Shown: positions 16,527-26,460, counted from the stretch's first letter. The stretch: DNA of 64,000 nucleotides from Rhizobium etli_C (GCF_014198605.1 NZ_JACIHU010000018.1), one strand, 5' to 3'. A program made the numbers and translations. Notes: a model not told the origin generated them from the sequence alone.

Positions 16527-18446
16527 ATGACAGGCCCGAGGAAGCAAGTGCTGGATCATGGGCAGTTATTCAAGCGCCAGAAAGTCCTCGCCGACTTCGG
16601 GGAATTTGCGCTTCGCTCCGACGATCTGGATGCAATCCTGAGCGAGGCCTGTCGTCTGGTTAGCGACGCAGTCGATACGCGCCGCTCCAAGGTATTGGAA
16701 ATTCAGGAGGGTGGTCAAAAGCTGCGCGTGCGAGCGGCAGTTGGATGGCAGCCTGACATCGTCGGTCTCGAGCTCGACATGGAGGACCATTCGTCCGAGA
16801 CCTTTTCAATCGGACCGGCGAGCCCGTAATCACTCAGGACATCACAAAGGAAGAGCGGTTCAAAACGCCCGATTTCATGCGAGCGGCCGGTGTCGCCGCG
16901 CTCGCCAACGTCCCGATCTTCTTACCGGGCAACCGCACTTTCGGTCTGCTTCAGGTCGACGACATCGAGCCAAGGGATTTCGGCGAGGAAGACACACAAT
17001 TCCTCAGAACCTACGCCACGATCCTCGGTCCGGTGATCGACAGGCTCCACAAGATGCAGGCCCTTCAATCGACGACGGAACGTTTCGCACTGGTCGTCGA
17101 GAATGCCCGCGACTACGCGATTTTCGTCGCGGACCCGCAGGATCGGATCGTCGACTGGCATAAGGGTGCTGAGAAAGTCTTCGGTTGGACGGCCGAGGAG
17201 GCCGCCGGAATGTCTTGCAGCGAACTCTTCACTGCCGAAGATCGGGCGCAGGGCGAGGATCGCAAGGAGATTGAGACGGCCAGACGCGTAGGTTCGGCTC
17301 CGGACGTGCGATGGCACGTGCGCAAGGACGGCTCGCGGGTCTTCGTCGACGGCTCGACCATGTGCCTGCGAAACCCGGACGGCTCGGTCAGAGGGTTCCT
17401 CAAGATCGGCCAGGACATCACGGAACGGCACCGCACCGAACAGCGCCTTTTAGAAAGCGAAGCTCTGCAGCGCTCGCTCATAGCAGGTGTTCCACAACTG
17501 GTCTGGCGCGCGCGATCCGTTGGCCTTCGCATCTGGTCAAGCCCGCAGTGGGAACGGTTTACAGGACAACATAATCAAGACAGCCTTGGGATGGGTTGGC
17601 TGGCGGCCGTCCATCCCTAGGATCGCGATCTGGTGACGGCGGCGTGGGAGGACGCGGAAGCCAAGGGTGGACTCGACTGCGAATATCGTATCCGTCGCGC
17701 TTCGGATGGGGAATATATCTGGCACCACAGCCGCTCGCTTCCAGGAAGTGGCTTAGGGCTAGAATGGCTCGGGACCTGCACTGATGTGCAGCAACTGAAG
17801 GAACTGCAGACCAGTCAGGAGGTCATGCTGGCGGAGCTACAGCACCGAACCCGCAACATCGTTGCGGTCATACGGTCGCTGTCGCTCAAGACGATCGAGT
17901 CAAGCCTGACGTTGGAAGACTTCGCCGAGGCTTTCAGTCACAGGCTTGCCGCTGTTGCTAGAGTCCAAAGTCTTCTCTCGCATCTGTGCGAATATGAACG
18001 GCTTACGTTCGATGATCTGCTTGAGGCGGAATTGGCCGCGCATGTCAGCGACAGGGAAAAGATAACGCTCGATGGACCGCCGGGCATCCGATTGCGGTCG
18101 CGGGCGATCCAGACATTCGCCCTGGCGCTCCACGAACTGGCAACCAACGCTGTCAAATACGGAGCGCTGGCATCGTCGCAAGGCCGTCTTACGATCCGAT
18201 GGCGTCTCGAGCATGGATCTGACGGCCGATCGGCAGCCTTGCTCCTGGAGTGGGTGGAAACCGGTTGAAAACATGCCGAGTGCCGACGCGCCGGCGCAGG
18301 GCTCTGGCTATGGGCGGGAGCTCATCGAGCGCGCTCTCCCGTATCAACTCAAAGCTAAGACCACCTATGAAATGGGCGCCGACGGCATCCGCTGCACTAT
18401 TCTCGCTCCCATAGCTTTCGACCTCGGAAGGAATAGTCCACGATGA
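16527..18446 (+). pseudogene. GAF-PAS-PAS-HWE histidine kinase, three lesions
   Basis: Start at the ATG at 16527 with GGGGGA upstream. Domains in order: GAF (about residues 10-165, broken by a frameshift near 16825), PAS/PAC (RFALVVENARDYAIFVADPQ to GFLKIGQDITERH), a second PAS cut by an in-frame TAG at 17618-17620 (AVHP then stop, DRDLVTAAWED after), then the HWE dimerisation helix with the phospho-His (MLAELQHRTRNIVAVIRSL) and the ATPase domain with LALHELATNAVKYGAL. A third frameshift near 18265 precedes GYGRELIERALPYQL. The ending overlaps the next gene by ATGA. HWE kinases feed general-stress and light signalling. All signatures are well kept despite three lesions, so decay is recent or the lesions are sequence errors. 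Confidence 0.75.
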
Positions 18447-18820
18447 CTGTTGAGACCCTTGCTGGCCTGGCCATTCTCGTTGTTGAGGACGATTATTTCA
18501 TCGCCGACGAACTGGCGAGCTCGCTTTCCCGTGCGGGTGCGCAGGTGGTTGGGCCGGTCGGCTCCCTGAGTGACGCGCTTGCACTTCTCGACGAAACGGA
18601 TCACCTGGACTTTGTTATACTCGACCTGAACCTCGATGGAGAGTCGGCGATCCCGATCGCAGAAGCGCTGGCGGCTCGGAACGCACCCTTCGCATTCGTC
18701 TCCGGTTACGGTTCCAGTGGAATCCCTCCGCGATTTAAGACTGTAGAGCGCCTCGACAAGCCCGTGGAGATAGCGCGGGTGGTTAGTTTGATAAAGAAGG
18801 GAACGGGATATTCGACTTAA
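18443..18820 (+). CDS. single-domain response regulator
   Basis: The 125-residue receiver begins MTVETLAGLAILVVEDDYFI. The acidic pair is EDD, the acceptor Asp lies in FVILDLNLDGE, and FVSGYGSSG and LDKPVE carry the Ser and Lys. Its ATG overlaps the stop of the HWE kinase, so kinase and regulator are translationally coupled and are the natural pair. There is no output domain. Confidence 0.85.
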   Translation: MTVETLAGLAILVVEDDYFIADELASSLSRAGAQVVGPVGSLSDALALLDETDHLDFVILDLNLDGESAIPIAEALAARNAPFAFVSGYGSSGIPPRFKTVERLDKPVEIARVVSLIKKGTGYST

Positions 18821-19212
18821 TCGCCCTATTGAACGACGAATGGGGCGCTCGCCGCATGTTGCTCCGGGCCGCCTTCATCAAGATCCTGCGCCGAAGCGGG
18901 CAGCGCTGCTAGTAACGCTCGCATGCCGACACAGCATCGGGGGCGACTGAGCGTGGTGACAAGATTGAAGCCGTTAGGCTGCAGGGGCCCCAGGCAGTGT
19001 AATTGGGAGCATCTCCACTACCGCAAAAGACGTTCTAGATTTTCTCCGTTTCTGTGAGGCGAGTTCGGACGCCCAGCTTTGCGCAACCGCGATCGGCGTG
19101 ATCAACAAGGTAGGTTGAAAGCGATCGCTAGTGGCACACAGCACCGCGAAAGCTGGCGAGCCTGCGTTTGTCCCTGGAGCACCTTTGCTACTACCGGCCA
19201 GACTGGATGACT
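18821..19212. other. intergenic, nothing recognised
   Basis: About 390 bases between the receiver and the Gly/Ser-rich gene. Reading both strands I see only short frames without family resemblance. Confidence 0.3.
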
Positions 19213-19581
19213 TCAGCAAGCATTGGCCGCGCCTGATTGTGCGGAACTATTGGGAGTCGGATTGCCGGTGCCACTTCCCGCTGCGCGCTGGCAGTCGTTC
19301 GGATCACCACCTGACGCGCCAGAATTGCTGCTGCTATCCGTTGGATTGCCGGCGTCAGCTGCAGACCCGGTGGAATTGCTACCAACGCTGCTGCCATTCA
19401 TATTGCTGCCGCCCGTCGCATTGGTGCCCGATGCGCCGCCATTGGTACTGGACGCACCGCTGCCGGACGATGCGCCGCCGCTGGAGCTTCCTGAGCCGCC
19501 AGAGCCTCCGGAGGATTGAGCCATGGCAGATGTCGCAAGAGCAAGAGCGAGTGCTGACGTCGCAAGGATCTTGAAAGTCAT
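19213..19581 (-). CDS. exported Gly/Ser/Asn-rich protein
   Basis: The product starts MTFKILATSALALALATSAM with cleavage after AMAQ, then about 100 residues of Gly, Ser, Asn and Thr with two Cys near the end (DPNDCQRAAGSG and the C-terminal NAC). It is low-complexity and probably unstructured, periplasmic or secreted. The rhizobial relatives I recall are short exported stress proteins. A GGAAC-N16-GGTT site lies 40 bases upstream. Confidence 0.6.
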   Translation of the reverse strand: MTFKILATSALALALATSAMAQSSGGSGGSGSSSGGASSGSGASSTNGGASGTNATGGSNMNGSSVGSNSTGSAADAGNPTDSSSNSGASGGDPNDCQRAAGSGTGNPTPNSSAQSGAANAC

Positions 19582-19620
19582 GAGTTCACCTTTGTGGGTT
19601 GATTGTCTTTGCGAGGCCTA

Positions 19621-19645
19621 AACCTCAGGCATCCACGAGAGTTCC
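19621..19645 (-). promoter_or_regulatory. EcfG-type promoter, GGAAC-N16-GGTT (minus strand)
   Basis: GGAAC (19645-19641) and GGTT (19624-19621) on the minus strand with 16 bases between them, upstream of the Gly/Ser-rich exported protein. Confidence 0.45.
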
Positions 19646-20247
19646 TAACTGCATGTTCCCATCGCTACCGTGTCCGGCACCGTACCAAAACGAATAGAAG
19701 CGGGTTCAAGTCCGAGCTACTCGTCGTGGACGTCATAAATCCGGCGCGCCTGAGCCAGGCCCTCGTCGGATGTCTTGCCTTGATTTCAGCAGAGGCGCCA
19801 CGACACAGATGTGGAGGTGGAGCAGCCATGGGGGCTGCGACCGCACGACGGGCGGACGCGGCTCGTTCCATATTCAATCCCAAAGCGGCATCAGCTCGGC
19901 TGTTGAACCGGCGCACGCGCATGCGGCGCCATGACACTCTCTTGGTGCTGAAGACGGTCGACGAGGTTGCCCTTCCTTCGCCCCCTCCAAAACCTTCAGC
20001 GCATTGATGTTTTCACAGGAAGCAGCTTTGTTGCCACAGAGAGAGGGTCGAGTGCCTCCATTGTTTTCTGTCTGTGGGATGGTTTGGTTCGGACGTGCTG
20101 AAAGCGACCGCATGGCACTGGGCGGATCAGTGCCAGGGAGAGGACGAGCTATTTTGCAATTCCTCTTGAATTCGAAAAAGCCAAAAACCAAATCGGATGC
20201 CGTCGACTGTTCAGCGCAGGCGACGTTCGGACGCAAAGACATCAAAC
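19646..20247. other. intergenic, no gene recognised
   Basis: Frames of 60-130 codons on both strands are Arg/Ala/Pro-rich, as expected by chance in high-GC DNA. No start with a convincing ribosome site and no conserved motif seen. Confidence 0.3.
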
Positions 20248-20267
20248 GGCGCCATCGCGATGGCGCC
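20248..20267. promoter_or_regulatory. perfect 20-bp palindrome before the DUF982 gene
   Basis: GGCGCCATCG followed by CGATGGCGCC is perfectly symmetric. It lies about 30 bases before the DUF982 start and could be an operator or an RNA hairpin in the leader. Confidence 0.4.
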
Positions 20268-20296
20268 CATCAACATCGCGGCTAGGGAAGGAGAGA

Positions 20297-20599
20297 ATGA
20301 TGAAGCCCGATATGTTCAGACAGCCTGTTTCGGTTCTTGTTGGTCTTGGATTTCCCGTTGAGGTCCGCAGCGTGATGGACGCCTACCGGCATCTCGCCGA
20401 ATGGCCGGCGTCGTTGCGGGATAGTGCGCATTCCATCGCTCCCAAGGCTTGCGGTGCCGCGCTCCGCGGCGAGATCGAGCCGGAGACGGCACGCGGCCTG
20501 TACGCTGCGTTCGCTGAAAAACACGATTTGCTGGTGCCGGAAGACCAGGTCATTGCTGTCTCTCGGATGTCGCGGGACAGGGATACTCAGCTGTACTGA
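20297..20599 (+). CDS. DUF982 domain protein
   Basis: The 100-residue product carries the DUF982 pattern: VLVGLGFPVEVRSVMDAYRH, EWPASLRDSAHSIAPKAC and GEIEPETARGLYAAF. Both ATGs at 20297 and 20300 are usable behind GGAAGGAG. DUF982 proteins are short, multi-copy and almost confined to Rhizobiales; their function is unknown, but they are often stress- or plasmid-linked. Intact here. Confidence 0.8.
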   Translation: MMKPDMFRQPVSVLVGLGFPVEVRSVMDAYRHLAEWPASLRDSAHSIAPKACGAALRGEIEPETARGLYAAFAEKHDLLVPEDQVIAVSRMSRDRDTQLY

Positions 20600-20937
20600 G
20601 ATACAGCCGATGATGGCGACAGCTTGAGCCACGGCCAACGATCGAGTTGGCGCCTCCGGCCCCGCGACCGCCGTTGTTCGGCGACTGTCGTCTTCCCGGC
20701 TTCGTTGGGCGAGCTGCCAAGCCCACTGGTTCCATGGTCTCCGGGGCAAGGTTCGCGTTGAGGGCGCTTACTTCTCGAGCGACATCGCGCCCTGTTGTGC
20801 CACGCCCCGGTAAGAGGGCTTAGTGTCGCGCTCCTGCCGCGCGGCCTCGTGTCGCCGCACCTGGATAGTGGCTCGCCCTCATGCCGCTCCTTGCAGGTCG
20901 GATCTGCGCAAAGGCGGCGATTGACCCAGACGGAAAG
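20600..20937. other. intergenic, nothing recognised
   Basis: About 340 bases with no convincing frame on either strand. Confidence 0.3.
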
Positions 20938-21121
20938 CTACGAGATCACATGCTCAATGCGCTCGAGGTGGTGCTGAGGCACGATCTGAAGGGGTCCCTC
21001 GGCCGCTGCGATTTCCTCGACCGTAAGTCCGCTGGCGACGGCTAGGTCCTCAAGACTGTAACCTTCGCAATCCTGGCTTCGAGGCTGCGGAGGTGTTGTC
21101 GGCGGTAGCGAATTGATCCAT
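20938..21121 (-). pseudogene. small HTH-like protein, copy 2, frameshifted
   Basis: From the ATG at 21121 (behind GGAG) the product reads MDQFATADNTSAASKPGLRR and stops. One base later in another frame comes GYSLEDLAVASGLTVEEIAA to HLERIEHVIS. The parallel with copy 1 (15354-15545) over the whole length shows that one base, most likely a G near 21060, is missing. The upstream Shine-Dalgarno context is also shared with copy 1. Confidence 0.6.
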
Positions 21122-21704
21122 TTCAAACTCCAAATCACATTGATGAAGCGGCTGAGGGGGCGATCTGTCCCCGACGGGCTGGCTCCTTCGTGGTGTCGCT
21201 GGTTAGCGGTTAGCCGCCAACGCCGAGCCGCTTGGTTTTCTCTTCGCAGACGACGCTCTTCTTGCCTGGCGGCGCTTCCATGATGCCTGTTGCCCAAACG
21301 GTGATGCGCATGCGGCCGGATCTGAAGACGAAGCGGCGTTCAGTGGTCTGCTTGCCTGCCGTATAACCTGCACGAAAACATGCCGTGCCGCCCACCGATT
21401 GACGCGCTCACGGAAAGACTGCGGCTGCGACCACCACCAGTCGCTCAGCGCCGTTCAAAGGAAACTGTCTTCTGTTGGAGGCGGTCAAGCATAAGCTTCG
21501 AGTCCCAAATCAAGTTCAGCCGGCATACCCTCACTTCGATCGTCATTGCGCTGCATCTGCTGCTCGAAGCTCCGGGACGGTGAAAAGACGATACCGCTGC
21601 GCCACGCTACGCAGTCATTGAGCGCGTTTTCCCCTCGAAGGCCAGCGCCCAAGCAGTTCGGACTTCCGCCCGGAGGGCCTGGTCTTCGAGATCGCATTCT
21701 CAGC

Positions 21705-21729
21705 GGAACCCGATCCGGCATTTGAAGTT
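21705..21729 (+). promoter_or_regulatory. EcfG-type promoter, GGAAC-N16-AGTT
   Basis: GGAAC at 21705-21709 and AGTT at 21726-21729. The promoter overlaps the upstream part of the receiver reading frame, which supports a translation start further downstream at 21764. Confidence 0.45.
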
Positions 21730-21763
21730 TCACCAGTGCGGGCTGGTTCCGACGGGTAGGCAA

Positions 21764-22120
21764 TTGAAGCATAAGGTATTGATAGTCGAGGACGAGCCGT
21801 TCCTGCGGATGAAGACGGTCGATCTGGTGGAGGCTGCAGGATTCGAGGCATTCGAGGCAGGCAATGCGTCGGAGGCGATCGTGATCCTTGAGGCGACGCC
21901 TGGAATCCGCATCCTCTTTACGGACATCGGCATGCCCGGCAGCATGGACGGCCTGATGCTCGCTGCGGCGGTGCGCGACAGATGGCCGCCCATCCAAATC
22001 ATCGTCGTGTCGGGCAAGCAGAAGCCGTCGGCACGGGACATGCCGGATCACAGCGTATTTTTTCCGAAGCCCTACGACACCAAAAAGGTCACCGACCAGC
22101 TTCATAAGATGGCGGCATAG
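21764..22120 (+). CDS. CheY-like response regulator
   Basis: The frame is open from 21722, but a promoter-like site overlaps that part, so I prefer the TTG at 21764 with GGTAGG before it. The REC domain starts HKVLIVEDEPFLRMK. The acceptor Asp is in ILFTDIGMPGSMDG, the Ser in IVVSGKQ, and the Lys in FFPKPYD. A single receiver domain with no output domain, intact. It is followed five bases later by a broken transporter gene. Confidence 0.8.
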   Translation: MKHKVLIVEDEPFLRMKTVDLVEAAGFEAFEAGNASEAIVILEATPGIRILFTDIGMPGSMDGLMLAAAVRDRWPPIQIIVVSGKQKPSARDMPDHSVFFPKPYDTKKVTDQLHKMAA

Positions 22121-22125
22121 GAATA

Positions 22126-23243
22126 GTGCGGATGGAACATGTGGGTCGACGACAAAGTTCATCTGTCGTCCCATCCTCACGTGATCTCCTACTATTTCCA
22201 TGCCAGTTTGGTGTTCTGTCCTCGGCATTCTTCGCATGCTTCGCCGCAATGCAATTGCCAGTAGGCTTGCTCTTCGATCGCTTCGGATGCCGATTGCCGA
22301 TGACAGCGCTCGCCCTTTGCGGCGCTGTGGGCTCGGCGATGATCGCGACGGCGACGTCATTCGCACATGCACTGCTGGGACAGGGGCTGATCGGAATGGG
22401 CTGCGCTCCAGCTATTATGGGGATCTATTTCCACTATGGGCAGGCACTTCCGTGGCAGAAGGCGGCGCGGGTCGCGACCACGGTCGCCACCATCGGGTCG
22501 CTTGGAGCTTTGGTCTCCGCAACGCCGCTCGAGCTGCTTGTTTCAATGCTCGGTTCGCGATACGCGGTCGCGGCGTCGGCGTGCTGTATGACCTTGGCAT
22601 CGGGCTTGCTCTATATCTCAGTCAATACCGATCGAAACGAGGAAAACCCGATGCTCGACGAGGCAAGCCGCTCTCCGAACAATGTCGGGTTTCTGATCTT
22701 CCTGTCACCTATCTCTTAAGTGCATCTCTAGGTACCGTGTTCAGGAGTGCCTGGGCGTCGCCCTACCTCATGGAGGTGGTCAAGGTTTCTTCCCAGCAGG
22801 CGGCAAATGCCTTTGCCGCGGTGAACGCGGCAGGCACGTTGACGGGTGTCGTTCTAGCTCTGGCAATGAAGCGTTGGTCGGCGGGATCGATCGTCGGGGC
22901 GCTCTATGGGGTAGCAATCGTACTGACTACCGCCCTCGCGTTCGATCCGGCGCAGAATGTATTCGTCGCCGCTATCGCGCTCTCCACCTTGTACTCGATT
23001 AGCAACTGCCACACGATTGCCTTAGCGGAAGCACAAGAGCACATCTCCGCTCGAAGGCGTGGCATGATCTTGGGCGTCTTGAACGGCCTGGGGTTTGTCG
23101 GCGTGGCCTCGTCTTCCCCGATATTCGGGATGATCGCCCGCTCGCTCGAACCAAGCCCTGCTTTCACAGCCATGTTCGCCGCAACCGCAGCAGACCTCAC
23201 CGGATCTCTCGTCTTGTTCATGTTCCGAAGCCGCATGAGGTGA
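22126..23243 (+). pseudogene. MFS transporter, truncated and frameshifted
   Basis: Membrane helices of a major-facilitator protein are obvious: LSSAFFACFAAMQLPVGLLF, DRFGCRLPM (the loop 2-3 motif), ALALCGAVGSAMIATATSF. After a frameshift near 22700-22715 the second half continues (AANAFAAVNAAGTLTGVVLA, RRRGMILGVLNGLGFVG). The first one or two helices are missing, so the 5' end is also lost. The substrate cannot be told. Confidence 0.7.
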
Positions 23244-23364
23244 CCGTTCTCGACTGTGGCGTCCTTTGAGTGGGGAACGACCGCCGTCAGGATCCCGAAG
23301 AGTTGGAGACTGAGGTCTTGTTGTAGATCGCTCCTCCGCTATGTCGATAGCTGGAGGATGTCAC

Positions 23365-23598
23365 ATGCCCACGCACGACAAACACTTCCGCATGCTTTCG
23401 GAAGCGGTACAGGCTTGGTACCGCTATTACGAGGTCGAACCCGACGACCAGGCGTCGCAAACCTTGTGCTCGGCCGCCATCGAGTTCTTCAACGAAGGCG
23501 CGACATCGTTAGAGGATGTCACAACGTTGCTCATCGGCACTTATGTCGGCAGGTGGGCGACGCGCGTAAACGCGCCGACGTCGGCTGCCGTTCACTGA
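23365..23598 (+). CDS. small conserved rhizobial protein
   Basis: The ATG at 23365 follows GGAGG. The 77-residue product (MPTHDKHFRMLSEAVQAWYR) is acidic and helical. No domain is assigned with confidence. It sits among EcfG-linked small genes. Reading is intact. Confidence 0.5.
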   Translation: MPTHDKHFRMLSEAVQAWYRYYEVEPDDQASQTLCSAAIEFFNEGATSLEDVTTLLIGTYVGRWATRVNAPTSAAVH

Positions 23599-23822
23599 GC
23601 TGCCGGGTCGACGGGATAACCGATTTCGTCCTGCACCTTGCTGATCGACAGCTTCCCGCCCAGCGGAGAGACGTGCTCAGCAGCTTCGATTTCGTTATCG
23701 TCCTTGAGAAGCCAGCAACTACCAGTCGGCCGGAGCGACACCGCGGAGGTCTTTGCGGTGCAGGATCGAGGTCACCCGGTTGCGGCACCTACGACGAATG
23801 TCTTGCACCGCACGAATTAGCC

Positions 23823-23847
23823 GGAACTTCTTGAATCCGCGTCCGTT
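23823..23847 (+). promoter_or_regulatory. EcfG-type promoter, GGAAC-N16-CGTT (perfect)
   Basis: GGAAC at 23823-23827 and CGTT at 23844-23847 with a 16-base spacer exactly match the EcfG consensus. The DUF3606 gene starts 32 bases downstream. Confidence 0.65.
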
Positions 23848-23878
23848 TTCAGATGGTCGAAACACAGGAGGCTCTATC

Positions 23879-24055
23879 ATGGCTACTACATCAGGTGGAC
23901 GAAATCAGGACCGGGCGCGCGTCGCCGCCGGTCAGAAGCATGAAGTCGCATACGAGGCGAAAAAGGAAAACGTTTCGAAGGATACGGTCAAGAAGGCGGT
24001 CAAGTCTGCCGGTAACAGCCGCAAAAAAGTCGAGGCCGAGATTGATCGCCACTGA
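23879..24055 (+). CDS. DUF3606 domain small protein
   Basis: The ATG at 23879 follows an AGGAGG site. The 58-residue product reads DRARVAAGQKHEVAYEAKKE and VKKAVKSAGNSRKKVEAEI, the DUF3606 pattern of short basic proteins. They are common in Rhizobiales, usually controlled by the general stress response. A perfect EcfG promoter stands upstream. Biochemical function unknown. Confidence 0.7.
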   Translation: MATTSGGRNQDRARVAAGQKHEVAYEAKKENVSKDTVKKAVKSAGNSRKKVEAEIDRH

Positions 24056-24251
24056 CGGTGATCGCCAGTTACAACGTGAACGGCGTCAATGGCCGTCTCG
24101 AAGTCCTGCTTCGGTGGATTGGGGAGACCGCGCGGGACGTCTGCCTGCTGCCATGGTGTTCACGTTCTTGGCCAGTTCGGCAATTTATCATTTCTCTTCA
24201 TAGATTCAAAGCAAGTTGCAGCTAAGGTCGCGTTCTCGTATGGAGGGTAAA

Positions 24252-24599
24252 ATGCTGAGATTTGTCGGCCTTTCTTTTATTTTTGGGGCTGTCGCCTTCT
24301 TAGTCCTCGAGCTGATGCGGTTGCATTGGGGCGATGACTCGATGTTCACAGAGCCTTACTTCGGTTTCTGGTTCCTTTTCGGTGAACTGATCGGCGGGAT
24401 CGGTGTTCAAACGATCTTTGGATTGTTGATCGGGGGAGCACTTTTTGTCATTTCTCGAACGCCTGACAAAGTTAGGCGGAGCCTCATCACATCGACGATA
24501 ACCACGACGATTGTCACATCGCTGATGTTGATCGGAGTTTACGGCCATCGAACAGAACGCACAGTCGTCGAGGCTATTAGCCTCAGAGGTGCCTTGTAG
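24252..24599 (+). CDS. small inner-membrane protein, three helices
   Basis: The ATG at 24252 follows GGAGG at a spacing of about five bases. Three hydrophobic segments are visible: LSFIFGAVAFLVLEL (near residue 6), GFWFLFGELIGGIGVQTIFG (38-57) and STITTTIVTSLMLIGV. There are no catalytic motifs. Family unknown to me. Confidence 0.5.
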   Translation: MLRFVGLSFIFGAVAFLVLELMRLHWGDDSMFTEPYFGFWFLFGELIGGIGVQTIFGLLIGGALFVISRTPDKVRRSLITSTITTTIVTSLMLIGVYGHRTERTVVEAISLRGAL

Positions 24600-24868
24600 A
24601 CTTTACGCTCAACCGTTTCTCACGCCGACAACCTAAGTCCAATTGTCTGCATCACACAGCCTAGAACGTTCACCCATAGCAAGAGTCGAACCAGCCCTAT
24701 CGTCATAACAACCCATCAATAAATGACTATACAGATATCGTGTCGGTTGTATCCACAGGCGGACCGCTACCAATCGAACCTACCCAGCCACGGCTGAGCC
24801 ACTGAAGTTCCACAAATACCTCTTACGACACCGACAGATCAAGCCGCCTGAGTGGCCCTCTCGGATGC

Positions 24869-25342
24869 TTACTTCTGTTCTTCCATCTCTTCATCGACAA
24901 TCGAGCTGACGAGGGCAACGACCCGGCTGCGCACACGCGGAGAAAGGAGCAAAACGTCGTCTATCAGACGCCGTCCCTCCGCCGTGGAAATGTAGGCAAT
25001 CTTCTCATCGACCTCTGTTATGATTTGCTGGCCCTGAGTGGTTTCGGGATCTGGAAGACCATCGAAAAACCTCGAAACAGGGATCTTGAGGCAATTGGCA
25101 AGCTCGTAGAGCATCGAAGCGCTGACGCGGTTCTTACCGCTTTCATATTTTTGTACCTGCTGCAAACTGACCCCGATGCCGGCGCCGAGATCCCCTAGGG
25201 ATACATTCGACTGCATTCGGCGGATACGGATTTGCTGTCCGACATGCCGATCAACTGGATGCACCAACTCGCGCGCTACATTCGACTGTTCGGCTTGCGC
25301 AGGCCTCGAAGTCCGGACCTGTGCTGTTGCATAGCGCTTCAT
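24869..25342 (-). CDS. XRE-family transcriptional regulator (PraR-like)
   Basis: The ATG at 25342 begins MKRYATAQVRTSRPAQAEQ. The XRE helix-turn-helix spans about residues 34-90: VGQQIRIRRMQSNVSLGDLG, VSLQQVQKYESGKNRVSAS, CLKIPVSRFFDGLP. The C-terminal 60 residues are a helical extension. Layout and sequence resemble the rhizobial PraR/phage-repressor-like regulators that affect biofilm and quorum sensing. Target genes are unknown. The reading upstream of 25342 looks non-coding. Confidence 0.8.
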   Translation of the reverse strand: MKRYATAQVRTSRPAQAEQSNVARELVHPVDRHVGQQIRIRRMQSNVSLGDLGAGIGVSLQQVQKYESGKNRVSASMLYELANCLKIPVSRFFDGLPDPETTQGQQIITEVDEKIAYISTAEGRRLIDDVLLLSPRVRSRVVALVSSIVDEEMEEQK

Positions 25343-25799
25343 GGTGGACACCCCGATGGAGAGTTTCACGCGGTGCGCCCCCGCTGAAAACTCGCTCAAC
25401 CCACTGATCGGGGAGTTGGAAACCGTACACGACGGTCCTGTGGCCTTTAGTTCCGAGGAACCTGGACATACGCCACAGGCTCCTCGACCGAAGGTCAAGG
25501 AGTGTGATGCCGTTACGGCCGGCATCAACCACGTGTAGGGGTTTCCACACCCCAAGGCAGCGCGTACTGCCCTATCGAAAAAGATAGTTGAAATCCGCCC
25601 GCGGCGCAACCGAATGCTTCACAAGATTCAATGGCTTCGCTCTTCCAACGCTGCGCGAAGAGCCTCGGCGCTTTTGAATACGCCAAGTGGCGCTGTGTGA
25701 GCCGCGGCCGAACGATTGGCGTCAGCCGCAGGCTAACGATCTGTTCTGGGTCCGTACGCAATGGCCGGAAGGGTCGTCGGAACCTTTTTGCTGCGGGGT
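25343..25799. other. intergenic, nothing recognised
   Basis: The 450 bases upstream of the XRE gene should contain its promoter, but I see no clear motif. Frames here are chance-like. Confidence 0.3.
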
Positions 25800-26065
25800 G
25801 ATCTGGTTGAAGTCGGCGTATTTCACCTTAGGCGCCACCTCCGCTTGTTAGGATGGATGGCGAAGTTTCCCATCAGCTGTCCAGGAAACTCGCTCTCGGC
25901 GACCAGGGTCGGCTCGACCCAGACAATAGCGGCACTTCAGGAATAGGGCAGGGGCGGCTGCTTTCGCTTCCAGCGCAGCTTGTCCAGCATCTTCCGCAAT
26001 CGGATGGCCTCGGCTTCCTTGAAGCCCGTTGATGCAGACCGACCGAACCTCGACGCTGTGTGCTC
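25800..26065 (-). pseudogene. ligD (ATP-dependent DNA ligase) C-terminal remnant
   Basis: Minus-strand reading: FKEAEAIRLRKMLDKLRWKR, QPPLPYS, AIVWVEPTLVAESEF, then in another frame SWTADGKLRHPS. This is the OB-fold end of the LigD ligase domain (W-V-x-P-x-LVAE and W-T-x-DG-x-LRH are hallmark motifs). The catalytic lysine part, nuclease and primase domains are absent. At least two frame changes exist. LigD works with Ku in bacterial end joining; an intact Ku gene remains at 8.5 kb. Confidence 0.65.
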
Positions 26066-26280
26066 TCGCATCACACAATCTGTGCCGGCGCATAAAAACC
26101 CATCGGCTGTGGAATTGATGAGCGCGGCGCAGAAGGCGTCAGGGTAATGGCCTCGCCGCTCTGGGCGGCTGCTCGGCGGGACGATATCCGACAAGCGAGT
26201 GTGCCGGCTTCGCTGCTCGAATCGCCGAACGCCGTGCTTCTGCTACACCTCGCATCGGCTGGGAGGGGCGCTGACGCCGG

Positions 26281-26460
26281 TTGCTGACGACCGGTCATAT
26301 CGCCGGGCTTCTTGTCTCCGGCGAAGGTGTAAAGCGGCTTACCTTCCCATTTCTCAATGGCTTCGTCGAAAATCCGCGGGTTATGGGCATCGATGATTGG
26401 AGCTGGCGGCATTCCTCGCGGTACGGGACGATCATGGTCGATCTCCGCCCCACTTCTGCC
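26281..26460 (+). pseudogene. ISL3-family transposase scrap
   Basis: The plus-strand frame contains VMGIDDWSWRHSSRYGTIMV, which matches the catalytic DDE-domain signature of ISL3 transposases (GVDDW-x-W-R-x-G-x-RYGTI). Only about 60 codons around it are recognisable. No terminal repeats were found. Confidence 0.6.

Noticed and set aside
24750..24810. Antisense GGTTCGATTGG resembling a tRNA T-loop
   Set aside because: The matching stems and acceptor arm are absent.
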